A stretch of DNA of 64,000 nt from Ariolimax columbianus (taxonomy: Eukaryota; Mollusca; Gastropoda; Stylommatophora; Arionidae), in assembly GCA_036924085.1 (NCBI GenBank), contig JAVGWX010000003.1, forward strand, positions 116,867,264-116,931,263, written 5' to 3'. Below are positions 25,580 through 35,095 of this stretch, in pieces (the stretch's first letter is position 1; each line of letters opens with the position of its first letter). A program made the translations under genes and the position numbers. Under the pieces are notes generated by a model. It was not told where the DNA came from and did not search any database. It saw only the letters and a program-made list of their open reading frames with translations.

Positions 25580-26530
25580 CCGATTTCAACAGGCGTTTCT
25601 GTAGGGATGCCCTCCTTAGCCTTTGGCTGTCCCCAGCCTATCTGCAAGGCAGCAGTTGTTTATGATCAGAGTTGTCTCTCTTATGGAAGTTGTCTTACCA
25701 GACTATCGAGTCTTCACTACTCGTGTCTATAGGGTGCAATGATGATATGTGAGATGATATATGAGATGGACTGGTTTACCCGGAAGAGAGGCAGTCCAGT
25801 GTGTCTGTATCCCAGGATCGTCACGTCCTGCCAGAAACGTAGCATTTGCATATGAGTGGCGTATCTCTTTCTCCCTTTATTTTCTTAGCTTCTATGCAAA
25901 GATGGTACGCCTAGCATTCCCCGCTACCTGGGGTGTTGACACAGTGGGGCAGGTGTGCAATGTCCGCTGGTCTGCATCTCTTCTGCGTCCAGCATGATAG
26001 TTATATGGCTAATAACGTACAGAGGTAGATATCGTAGCCGAAGTGCATTTAGCCAGAGGACAAGCCTGGTAATGTCACAGAGATGTTGTTCGCCTGGTGT
26101 GCGGACAGCTCTCATGGTCATTGGTTGAGTCTCGACAGTTCACAGTGAGGTGGCTGCTCTACTGTTTTCGACACCCCGACCAGGTACTAAGTCTTGTGTT
26201 GGTGGTTTCGCACCCCATCGCCGTATAAGGTGAGTATCAAGCAGTTGTCCGCCCGCTTTGATCGGCGGACGGCAAGGAACTCTTACTGCGGCTCTACCGG
26301 GTAGGGCTGGGTCGCAAGCCCCAGGTACCGAGCATGTAGGAGCCTCCCATTGCAGTGGTGCTGAGATTTTGGGCGGGATTGCGGCTTACAAGGGTTAGGC
26401 CGTAATCACCCACATGGTAGCCTCGCGCCATTGGCTTATCAGCCTGGTACGTGAACTAAAGTGTCTGCGGCTCCTCTCGATATGAGCTGGTTTTCCGTAG
26501 CAACGCCATGTCATTAGTAGGGTAAAACTG
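25580..26530 (-). other. Spacer / 5' UTR of the ingi-like element
   Basis: About 950 bp between the ORF and the 18S-derived repeats. No gag-like frame is found: the open frames here (for example 25924-26121) are under 80 aa and lack zinc knuckles. The base composition is balanced and unlike the AT-rich flanks. I treat it as untranslated leader; an internal promoter could lie here but none is recognisable. Confidence 0.6.
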
Positions 26531-26809
26531 ACCTGTCTTCAGATGGTCTATTTCCAGCACCCGTTCACTATTTGGCCAGACGAATTTATTGAGGGCTTTT
26601 GTTCGTCAATGACCAGGTATTTGAAATCTGCGGTTTCTGCGGAGTTAAACACGATTTCCGTAGCGTTCTTTCATTAGAGTGTTAGAGAGCTGACTTGTCT
26701 TCCGTGAGTCTAATACCAGCGTACGTTCATTATTAGACCCAACGGTAGTGCTCTCGATTTGTCAGTCGTTCTACAGTATTTGCGTGTCCAGTCTAATTAA
26801 GCCGCAGGT

Positions 26810-26845
<36 letters not shown>

Positions 26846-27158
26846 GCGAGACAATCGAGTTACTTAGAGGGTAGCCCCAGATTTTCGAGGGTCTAATTCC
26901 AGCACATGTTCACTATTAGACCCCACGAAGGTGCTCTCTTTTTGACAGTCATTCTACAGTATTGGCGTGTTAAGTTAATTTAGGCCTCGGCTCCACTCCT
27001 GATAGTGCTCTTCCGTCAATTCCCTTGTCAGAATACTGGATGCAGACAGACCGAGCCACAGGGGGCATACCCCAGATTTCTGAGGGTCTAGATCCAGCAC
27101 CAGTTCCATATTAGACCCCAGCAAAGTGGTCTCGGCATGTCAATCATTTCAGTATTGG
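26530..27158 (-). repeat. Tandem repeats of 180-195 bp carrying an 18S fragment
   Basis: Each unit joins about 61 nt of 18S (GGAATTGACGGAAGGGCACC and following, ending at ACACG) to a spacer of about 130 nt that begins CCAATACTG or CAAATACTG. The 18S words CCGTCAATTCC recur at 26831, 27013 and 27208 on the plus strand (spacing 182 and 195). The spacer word around TCTAnnTCCAGCAC recurs near 26545, 26707, 26890 and 27085. In every unit the 18S-to-spacer break falls at the same base, so the unit was duplicated with the junction in it. Copies near the ORF are the most decayed. The spacers carry an inverted repeat (GGGTCTA / TAGACCC). Confidence 0.88.
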
Positions 27159-27182
27159 CCGTGTTGAGTCAAATTAAGCCGC

Positions 27183-27231
<49 letters not shown>

Positions 27232-28396
27232 TTTGCAACCATACTTCCCCCGGAACCCAAACACTTTGGTTTCCCGGAAGCTGCCCGCAGAGTCATCGAA
27301 GCAACTCCTGCGGATCGCTAGTCGGCATCGTTTATGGTCAGAACTACGACGGTATCTCATCGTCTTCGCGCCTTGAATTTCGTTCTTGATTAATGAAAAC
27401 ATTCTTGACAAATGCTTTCGCAGTAGCTCGTCTTGCGGCGATCCAAGAATTTCACCTCTAACGCAGCAATACGAATGCCCCCGTTTGTCCCTGTTAATCA
27501 TTACCTCCAGTTCCGAAAACCAACAAAATAGAACCGAGGTCCTATTCCATTATTCCATGCACCATTATTCAGGCAGCCGAGGCCTGCTTTGAACACTCTA
27601 ATTTTTTCAAAGTAAACGCGCCGGCCACCCAGGACGCTCAGCGAAGAGCACCCGTGGGAGAGAGCCGGCAGACGGTAGGGCAGGAGACAACGGGCAGTGA
27701 ACCGGGGCGAGCCGGACCGCCCGCCTGCGCCTGAGATCCAACTACGAGCTTTTTAACTGCAACAACTTTAATATACGCTATTGGAGCTGGAATTTCCGCG
27801 GCTGCTGGCACCAGACTTGCCCTCCAATAGATCCTCGTTAAAGGGTTTAAAGTGTACTCATTCATATTACGGGGCCTCGAAAAAGTCCCGTATTGTTATT
27901 TTTCGTCACTACCTCCCCGTGCCGGGAGTGGGTAAGTTGCGCGCCTGCTGCCTTCCTTGGATGTGGTAGCCGTTTCTCATGCTCCCTCTCCGGAATCGAA
28001 CCCTGATTCCCCGTTTCCCGGGGAAACATGGTAGGCATGTCACGTACCATCGACATTTGATAGGGCAAACATTTTAAAGATGCGTCGCTGGCACATGAGG
28101 CCATGCGATCAGCACAAAGTTATCCAGAGTCACCAGTGGGGACGCCGCAACCCCACGAGGGGAAACGACGATTGGTTTTGAACTAATTAAAGCGCTCTTT
28201 CCGCGAGGGTCGGAGCTTGGTAAGCATGTATTAGCTCTAGAATTGCCACAGTTATCCAAGTAGGATCGTGTCATCTAAGGAACCTAGACTGATTTAATGA
28301 GCCATTCGCGGTTTTACCGTGAGACAGTGTGAACTTAGACATGCATGGCTTAATCTTTGAGACAAGCATATGACTACTGGCAGGATCAACCAGATA
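27159..28396 (-). pseudogene. 18S rRNA 5' part (about nt 1-1238), truncated and diverged
   Basis: It begins with the universal 5' end CTGGTTGATCCTGCCAGTAG, and continues through GCCAGCAGCCGCGG, the V4 region, GAGGTGAAATTCTTGGA, and GGAATTGACGGAAGGGCACC. It stops after GACTCAACACGG, where normal 18S would read on with GAAAACTCACC. Several universally conserved positions differ: GATGAGATACC replaces GATCAGATACC, and GTTTCCCCGGGAAACGGGG replaces the usual GTTGTAACGGGTAACGGGG. It therefore cannot be a functional rRNA gene. The remaining roughly 560 nt of 18S, ITS, 5.8S and 28S are not in the window. Confidence 0.95.
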
Positions 28397-29013
28397 TCTG
28401 TCGGAGACGTACGTACAGCACACACCGGTCGGCGGAGGAAGGGTGCGTGAAAAGCCTCGCTGGGACGGCCGCAGGGACCGACTGACGGGACGGACGGACG
28501 GTTGTTCCACCCGTCCCTCACTCCGTCGACCTAGGACCGCCTGACAGGGGCCTCCTACACGCACCAGACGACCGACCGACAGGGCTCGCTCGAGGAGGGA
28601 TGGCAGCGCTCTGTGCAGAACGGATCCCAACGACCTCGGCGATGAATTTCACTGGGACTAGAGACAATTTGGCCTGCCGGCCTGCCCTTCTCCCGAGGAG
28701 GAGAAGGCACGATTCCTGCTTTCCATTTGCCGGTCACAAGCTCTTTGCGAGAGTCGGACCACCAGCGAGACGTACTGTCGAGCTCTGCTATAAGCCTTAG
28801 ATAAATCACCACGGACGGACCACGTTTCCTGATACGGACGAGCGCACCTCGGTGGAGGAGACGCTACAACAAACCGCACCCAATTCGCTCTAGGGGCAAA
28901 GGCAGGCGAGCGTTTTCCGCAAGCCCACGCTATTGCTCCGCCTGGCGGGACTGAGATCGCTTTACGAACACTGGTTGCATTTGAGTCGCGGCGGCGAGAC
29001 AACTACCCCAGAT
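28397..29013 (-). other. Putative rDNA 5' external transcribed spacer
   Basis: The 617 bp just upstream of the 18S 5' end, GC-rich compared with the genome, ends exactly where the target-site duplication begins. In rDNA the sequence here is the 5' ETS, transcribed by RNA polymerase I and removed during processing. If reverse transcription reached the end of the RNA, the minus-strand start (AATCTGGGGTAGTTG at 29013) marks or lies near the Pol I start site. That is inference. The open frames on both strands here are not genes. Confidence 0.75.
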
Positions 29014-29025
29014 TAATCAGTGTAC

Positions 29026-29518
29026 AAGCTGTATATGTACATGTGATGAGGAAATCCTGGCCGAGAACGTCTGTTAAAATCATAGGTAAGCCTAAGGTTT
29101 TTTGTTACTGTTGGGAGGGGGGGGGGGGGGTGGTAGAACAATGAACTTGTTCATTAAAATGTGACTGCATGGACAAGTGACCTTTATTGCTCAGCACTCT
29201 AAATCCTCCAAGGACCTCAGCAATCGGAATTACAAATGTGATTATAATTTTTAGTAAAGCTGTATTTGAGGTTGACCATGCGTGTTTACTGCGTGCCAAG
29301 CTCTATGATTCATCAGATGAAGCGTGTGGCCTGGTATCTGTGAGACGTTCGTACACTCACTAAGTGCATATACATGTCTTGTTGTGGGTTTTTTTCATAT
29401 CGTTACCGCTTTTTCCAGTCGACCCAGACGTAAATTGGGAACCTAATGAAATTAGGGAAAAATTTCAGAGCCGCCATACGATCTACGGAGTTCGTGCTCT
29501 GTCAATTGGCACTTCCAT
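29026..29518. other. Right flank of the insertion, with a G14 run
   Basis: The interrupted 36-bp minisatellite unit resumes at 29026 (AAGCTGTATATGT) for about 35 bp and then passes into unique sequence. A G14 run lies at 29117-29130. The plus-strand open frame starting near 29364 shows no known motif. Confidence 0.6.
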
Positions 29519-29708
29519 CAATGAATGGGCTGAGCACACATGGTGACACCCATGTTCAATGAATGGACTGAGCCCATGTCGAGACACCCACGTTCAATAA
29601 ATAGACTGAGCTAATGTGGGGACTCACGCGTCCAATGAATGGACTGAGCCCATGTGGCGACACCCACGTTCAATGAATGGACTGAGCCCATGGGTCGACA
29701 CCCACTTG
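29519..29708. repeat. 38-bp tandem repeat, five copies
   Basis: Unit CAATGAATGGACTGAGCCCA plus 18 more bases ending in CACCCACGTT. The first and third copies are the most diverged. Confidence 0.92.
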
Positions 29709-30530
29709 GTGATGAAGATTTTCAATCTAGGATCCACGAAACTGTATTCACAGACGAGTTTGAGGATGCATGCTTCCAAGTGTGCACTCTAGACAACGTG
29801 CTCTTCATTTTATATCGATTGACACGTGAGCAGTACATTAACGCATTGTGGGCTGAGAAATTTAAATCTCCTAACGGAAGCAACTCGAATTTTTATGCGA
29901 GCCTGTAAATTGACATGCCTGCTAAAGTTTTGCATCTCTTCGTGATTGAGATAAAGCTCGTAGGTTACCATAGTTACCTGCAAACAGACGGTTTTGTTTT
30001 CCAAACCTTAATTTCAACTGTGCACATAAGACAGCATGCGTTAATATTTGTTAACAGCTAGCCGGTTTGCAAGCCGGTATGTCTATCTGCTTCTGAGTTT
30101 TTCTATAGTTATCTAATATGCGCACTTATATCCATGAGTATGCATATGTATGCATTTGTATGCACGTGTATGCATGTCTGTGTATGTGTATGCAAGTGTA
30201 TTTGCCGATTTAACACGATTGGTAGCTTGGTTTAACATAATGATATCCCTGTAACAGCCCAATCATGTCATAAAAGACGGCCAAAGAAAATTGTTGATGT
30301 GGTTAGTAACCTCACAATCAAAATCCAATTCTAGTGACATGGTTACAACAATTTCTTGCATTCATGCTTCCTGTAAATGGGCCAGCTCTAAAGGTGGCTC
30401 AATGTTCTACCTGCAGTGAATTATCATTCTGCCTGTCTGTCTGTCTATTTATCAAGCGAACTGAGACACTAGTCCTGTCAAGCACAACATAATGGACACG
30501 ATGTCGCGTCAGAGTCAGGCACACTATTTT
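29709..30530. other. Unassigned sequence with a segment shared with 17980-18085
   Basis: 29751-29855 matches 17980-18085 at roughly 90 percent or better, for example TGCACTCTAGAC and GTGCTCTTCATTTTATATCG. The segment reads openly as CTLDNVLFILYRLTREQYIN, but I know no such domain. A TATGCA-rich stretch lies at 30117-30200. Confidence 0.6.
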
Positions 30531-30745
30531 GACCAAGACCACTTTCCCTATTTCATGTAAAGCTACCTGGAAACAGACTGTTTCCAAGGCAGTCTGGTTG
30601 ACGAGATGTGTAGTAGCAGTGAATGTCACGCAGAAGAAACCAAGCATAGCACAACCGTCCCAGGGATAGCGGTCCACCTTCATCAGGACGCTTGGGATGT
30701 GAGGAAAGCTACTATAACGCGCCACTTAACGTCCTTTTCATTGTG
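30531..30745 (-). mobile_element. Dispersed repeat family X, copy 2
   Basis: Minus-strand relative of 60880-61235. It includes the complement of AAAAGGACGTTAAGTGGCG (30720-30740) and of the GATGAAGGTGGACC block near 30676, plus GAAACAGACTGTTTCCA near 30570. Its end adjoins an ATCT microsatellite. Confidence 0.7.
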
Positions 30746-30762
30746 TGCATTAAAGAAGAACA

Positions 30763-30783
30763 ACATCTATCTATCTATCTATC

Positions 30784-30827
<44 letters not shown>

Positions 30828-30955
30828 CATCTATCCATCTGTCCGTCTGTCCATCCATCCGTCCGTTCGTCCGTTCGTCCGTCTGTCTGTCTGTCTGTCC
30901 GTCTGTCCGTCTGTCTGTCTATCTAGCTGTCTATCTATCTAACTGTCTTTCTGTT
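30763..30955. repeat. (ATCT)n / (GTCC, GTCT)n compound microsatellite
   Basis: Tetranucleotide repeats drift from CTAT through CCAT and CCGT to CTGT. They explain the serine/leucine/tyrosine-rich open frames. Confidence 0.95.
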
Positions 30956-31039
30956 TATAAGCAAATATGTATATATGTCAGTCTATGTATATAAATGTGT
31001 CTGTCTGCATGCCTGTCCTTTTACATATCTTTCAACAAG

Positions 31040-31200
31040 ATATAATTATACAATTATACATAATTTAACACCACATATAATATAACATCACATATAATAC
31101 GAGTATAACTCAACATACAATGTAGCCCCACATGTAATTTAACACCAAATGTAAAATAACATATCTAATATAACACAACATATATTATAACATCGCATAT
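31040..31200. repeat. Degenerate AT-rich tandem repeat, locus 1
   Basis: Irregular repeats of about 17-19 bp around ACACCACATATAATATAAC. Locus 2 at 34783-35095 uses a related word. Confidence 0.7.
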
Positions 31201-31689
31201 CTGGCGGACTTGAAGGTGGCCAGAGTACCTGCATTTGAAAGCTGTTTCTATTTAATCAGAGCAGCCAGCTTGAACTTGATGACGGGTGTCATTTCCTTCA
31301 TTTTTTCCTCGAACTAACATCTGATTTAACAGTCCTTCCAATTGTAGAACTATATATGACATTTTGGAGATGTTGACAGGTCTCTAAAACAATGGCGGGT
31401 TATATTGATAGTTTCCTCGAAAGCATCGTTGAATCTCTTGATCAGTGCAGGGTCCGACATTCTCCTTGCGTCATACATGATTCACCTTCACTTCTGGTGT
31501 AGTGGAATTTCCTTTTCTGCAATATTATTTTACAGTGAAGCAACGAATGATTGGTATCGCAGGTGTCAGTTTGATAAGTGTTAAATGAATATTAACGCAG
31601 CAAACACTGAAACAAAAACAATCAGCAGAATAAAGAATAAACAAAATATTCAGATGAAAAACGCATAACCTTGATATGTACGTTCTTGT

Positions 31690-31975
31690 TTTATTTAATG
31701 CCCACAACGAGTAAGTTTATTCTTCTGTGCGCCATGAAAAGGACGTTAAGCAGCGGGTTCTAGCAGCTTTGTTCCCATTCTTAGCATTCTGATGAAGGTG
31801 GACCGCGGTCCTCCATGCTATGCTGATATGTCTGGCTTCATCTATGGGACGCTCACTACTTTGGGAATCATATCGATCTACATCTCTTCATTCAGACTGG
31901 CTTAAAAACAGTTTGTTCCCAAGGAACGCCCCATGAAAGATAGATAGTGATCTTTGTCAGTATATTGTTCTTGGC
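31690..31975 (+). mobile_element. Dispersed repeat family X, copy 3
   Basis: Carries GAAAAGGACGTTAAGCAGCG, CTGATGAAGGTGGACC and a TGGCTTCATCTATGGG block in the same order as the 58110 and 60880 copies, and continues into GTCAGTATATTGTTCTTGG near 31955. That last block resembles the unit of the minisatellite at 37170. Confidence 0.75.
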
Positions 31976-32049
31976 CCTGGCGGGACGTCATGGTCAGCAT
32001 GTCATGGCTGACCGGACTAATGTCTCAGTTCTCCCCAAAAAAATTAAGA

Positions 32050-33920
32050 GAGTTCAAATAATTGGGCTCACACTCGATTGAATAATAGACAGAAAGGCGG
32101 AATCAAGAAAGAAAATTTGATTTTTCCTCTCAGCTTTCACCATTATTAAGACACAAACACTTCGCAGCGGAGACAAACAAACCCATCATGTCCACCCAAA
32201 CATCCAGACTGCAGCACACAAAAAGACCATCAGACAAATGAATGATGTTATTTAAAAAAAGGCTATTGGTCCTGTAAGTAGGAAAAACGTATCACCCAAA
32301 GAACACCACTGGCAAGAAAATAACTGACAAAAGAAATCAGCTGGAGCGATGGGTTGACCGCTGTTCTACAAGCGACTGGATCATACCTGATTTAGGGGGC
32401 GGCGGAGGGCTAGTGGTTAAGTGACACGGCTCACAACCAGACGGTGCTGGGTTCCATCCCCATCACAGCACCGGCCGTTACCTCGGGGAAGCAAACCCTT
32501 AGAAAATGCAGGAGGAAGCAGGCCTTACATAAAATGCATGCCGAAGTAGGATGCACTGGGCTGACAGGCGCAAAATAAAAACTACAGTGCAACGCGTACC
32601 GCCTTTGGGATTAGAGAAATAAGGCGAACGAAAGAAAAAAAAATTTTTTTTTAAATATGTGATTTGAACATGCACTTTAAAGATACACTCTTGCACCCGC
32701 TATATATGATGTTATGTCACCTGGAAAAGGGTCACTATACCTTAAGATGTAAGAGATACACAGATTGTACATTATACAAAAACAAAGGCGACAGAAGGGA
32801 CTGTACTAGCTATCGATGTGTCTCTCTGTTGACTGCTGTAGGCAAAGTCTTAAACAGAGTAATATTACTGTGGCTACACATATTAGTTCAGCGTATGTAT
32901 CTGGAGTCACAGTGTGTATTCTGGCCTGGCACACCAGCATGCGACATGATTTTCTCTCTTGGACAACGTCAGGTAAAGTAACGTGAGCAGAATCAGTCCC
33001 TTTATATTGCCTTCATTGAACTGATAAAGGCGTTTGATTTGGTTAGTAGGGATGAACTCTTAAAAATACTCTCTAAAATACGTTGCCCAAGCAAACTGTT
33101 GCAATTAATAATATCGTTCCACGAAGACATGAACTGATCAGTCCAATTTGTTGGTAGCATATCATAACCATTTGGTGTTTGAAGTGATGTTAAGCAAGGC
33201 TGAGTTCCCGTCCGACACTGAATCTACTTTGCTGTGTTACTGAAGCATGCATCTGGTAACGCAAATGAAGAAATCTGCCTTCACACTAGTCTGTTAGTCA
33301 GCATTTTATCCATGCAAGACACAAGGTCAAAACTATGATCAGGGAAATCACCATCGGGGACTTGCATTCCCGCTGATGTTGCCGTAACTGTCATCGACAT
33401 TAAGCAAAAACTTCAGAGATTGATATATCGCTTCTCCCAGGCGTGCATAGATTTTGGTCTCAATAAATCTCAACAAATCAATTGTGCTGTGTCAAGAAGT
33501 AGATGCCACTCCAACTCTTGACATCCATAATTATGAACTCTGAGGTGTGCATCAATTCACATTCCTCAGGTCTCTCATGAACGAAGACATACTCTCTCTA
33601 GGCCCAGAAAAATACAGTCACATTGGCAAAGGGTCCGCTACCATTAATCTCAATAATACGCATGAATGGCAAAATAACAGTCGGCTGATTCCAGTTGAAA
33701 TTCGAAGATGTGTGTAGATGTGATATGAAGACCATGAACATAAATCTGAAATCCTGGGATGATGAAGTTGCACACCGATTCAAGTAGAGATATACCATGA
33801 GGGGCCATCTTTCGCTTTGTGAAGAGAATCCCTTGCAAAAACGAAGAAGTGAAACAACTTAGCGACGTGGAGAGTCAAAACAATGAAAATTGAATATAGA
33901 TTTTGTTTAACACTTTAAGG
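32050..33920 (+). mobile_element. RTE-like LINE relic split by a SINE
   Basis: Left part (32230-32398): MNDVI, then KKAIGPV and SPKEHHW in shifting frames, matching the region before RT in related elements. Right part (32664 onward) is RT: TDCTLYKNKGDRRDCTSYR, VSLLTAVGKVLNRVILLWL and ESQCVFWPG, then IAFIELIKAFDLVSRDELL (motif A, with glutamate where the first aspartate is expected). After that come SDVKQG (motif B) and DFGLNKSQ. The catalytic ADD is not intact. Many stops. The SINE at 32399-32655 sits between the parts, and some LINE sequence appears to be missing there. Confidence 0.8.
32399..32655 (+). mobile_element. tRNA-derived SINE, copy 1
   Basis: A-box-like GGCTAGTGGTTAAGTGAC (32408-32425) and B-box-like TGGGTTCCATCCCC (about 32448-32461) give a tRNA-type Pol III promoter. 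The body contains AAAATGCAGGAGGAAGC, ATGCCGAAGTAGGATGCACT and ACAGGCGCAAAATAAAAAC. The tail is GGCGAACGAAAG followed by A-rich sequence. A second copy is at 46853-47095. Both copies lie inside LINE relics. Confidence 0.85.
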
Positions 33921-34017
33921 TCTAATCATCCAATAGTCAGTCAATATTGAAAGGGGCAATCACTATCTAACTCGGGCATTGTAAACATCATTTAGATGTT
34001 CTTTGAGGTTATATCAA

Positions 34018-34300
34018 CATCATCATCATCATCATGTAGCATGTCCTTTGAAAAATCTCGACTTGGGGTAGCCGATCTGTAAGACACTCGATATCTGGTC
34101 AGCTCTCCTGCCTATGCCACTGCCAACCAGATCCTAGGTAATATCTCTTACCACCTTATTCTTGGTCTGCCTCTGATTCTTTTCCCTGGCACCAAGCCCT
34201 TCAGCATTTTACTTTCTAAGCCATTGTGCTATTTTATACGACCGAAGTATGTTAATTTTAGCATTTTAGCTCGAAAGATTCATCTTCTTCTGCGTGGTTT
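34018..34300 (-). mobile_element. RTE-like LINE 3' end with (GAT)n tail
   Basis: Complement reads LVPGKRIRGRPRIRW near 34200-34160, then a region corresponding to EAGELTRYRVSYR and FSKDMLHDDDD at the tail. The (ATC)n run at 34018-34035 is the (GAT)n tail. Same family as 12023 and 16735. Confidence 0.75.
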
Positions 34301-34375
34301 ATCATGTTTCCTATTCGTACGTTAGCACCGGAAAGACAAAAGCCCTCAGAATCGTTAATTTTGTTTGAAGTTATA

Positions 34376-34490
<115 letters not shown>

Positions 34491-34640
34491 TAGCATGTCC
34501 TTTGCAGAACGTCACTTCTTGCGTCCGCCAACCTATTCGGCTGTTATAAGTGTTTCTTGGAGACTGCGCAGTACGGTAGGGTTGCCATTTACTTTTCGTA
34601 CGTGCAGGAGCGGGAAAACCCATGTTTACCAAACGGGACA
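34491..34640 (-). mobile_element. RTE-like LINE 3' end, short
   Basis: The complement ends in EVTFCKGHAT preceded by PRNTYNSRIGW. This corresponds to the last 30-40 residues (xATFCKGHAT) of the 34018 family. No catalytic parts remain. Confidence 0.5.
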
Positions 34641-34707
34641 CAATCGTGATTAGAGTAGAGTGCGTTGGGATTATGAAACGAACGTTTCGCTCCTAGGCCA
34701 CGCAGCC

Positions 34708-34710
<3 letters not shown>

Positions 34711-34780
<70 letters not shown>
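34711..34780. repeat. (AT)n microsatellite
   Basis: About 35 AT units. Confidence 0.97.
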
Positions 34781-34782
<2 letters not shown>

Positions 34783-34784
<2 letters not shown>

Positions 34785-35095
34785 CCATATAATTTAACTC
34801 ACAAATATTAACTCTGTATGTAATATATCCACACACAGATAGCTCGACATAAAATTCACCTCCATAAATAATAAATCCACATATAATAATTACAAGTAGA
34901 ATTTAACTCAAAGTAATATATGCCTCACATTATTTGTCTCCACATATGATAACTCCACTTATAATAACTCCACATATAATTAAACTCCATAAATAATAAC
35001 TCCACATATAATATCTTAACATTTAAATAAACTCTACATATAATGTCTCCACAAAACATAACTCCATATATAATGTAACCATATAGCTTAAGCCT
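34783..35095. repeat. Degenerate AT-rich tandem repeat, locus 2
   Basis: Recurring AACTCCACATATAATA at 17-19 bp spacing with many variants. No coding signal. Confidence 0.75.

Larger units (their letters stand above)
21648..29013 (-). mobile_element. Chimeric insertion: putative rDNA 5' ETS + 18S 5' part + ingi-like LINE, bounded by 12-bp TSD
   Basis: TAATCAGTGTAC stands at 21636-21647 and again at 29014-29025. After the second copy the minisatellite unit continues (AAGCTGTATATGT), so the empty site can be read directly. Everything between lies in one orientation (minus). In order it holds putative 5' ETS, 18S 5' part, 18S-derived tandem repeats, a spacer, the EN-RT-RNase H ORF and a (GAA)n 3' end next to the duplication. 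TSDs and a 3' simple-repeat tail are hallmarks of target-primed reverse transcription. I infer that a single RNA carrying all these parts was inserted at once. Because the target is a tandem repeat, the 12-bp match has some chance of being coincidental. The exact tail and ETS junctions at its edges argue against that. Confidence 0.85.

Noticed and set aside
27159..28396. A functional rRNA locus
   Set aside because: 18S stops two-thirds of the way, conserved positions are changed, and no ITS, 5.8S or 28S follows.
27220..28812. ORFs of 60-119 aa over 18S and ETS
   Set aside because: They overlap rRNA-derived sequence and have no protein motif.
32390..32665. A clear target-site duplication around the SINE
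   Set aside because: Only TGATTT is similar on the two sides, too short and too AT-rich to claim.
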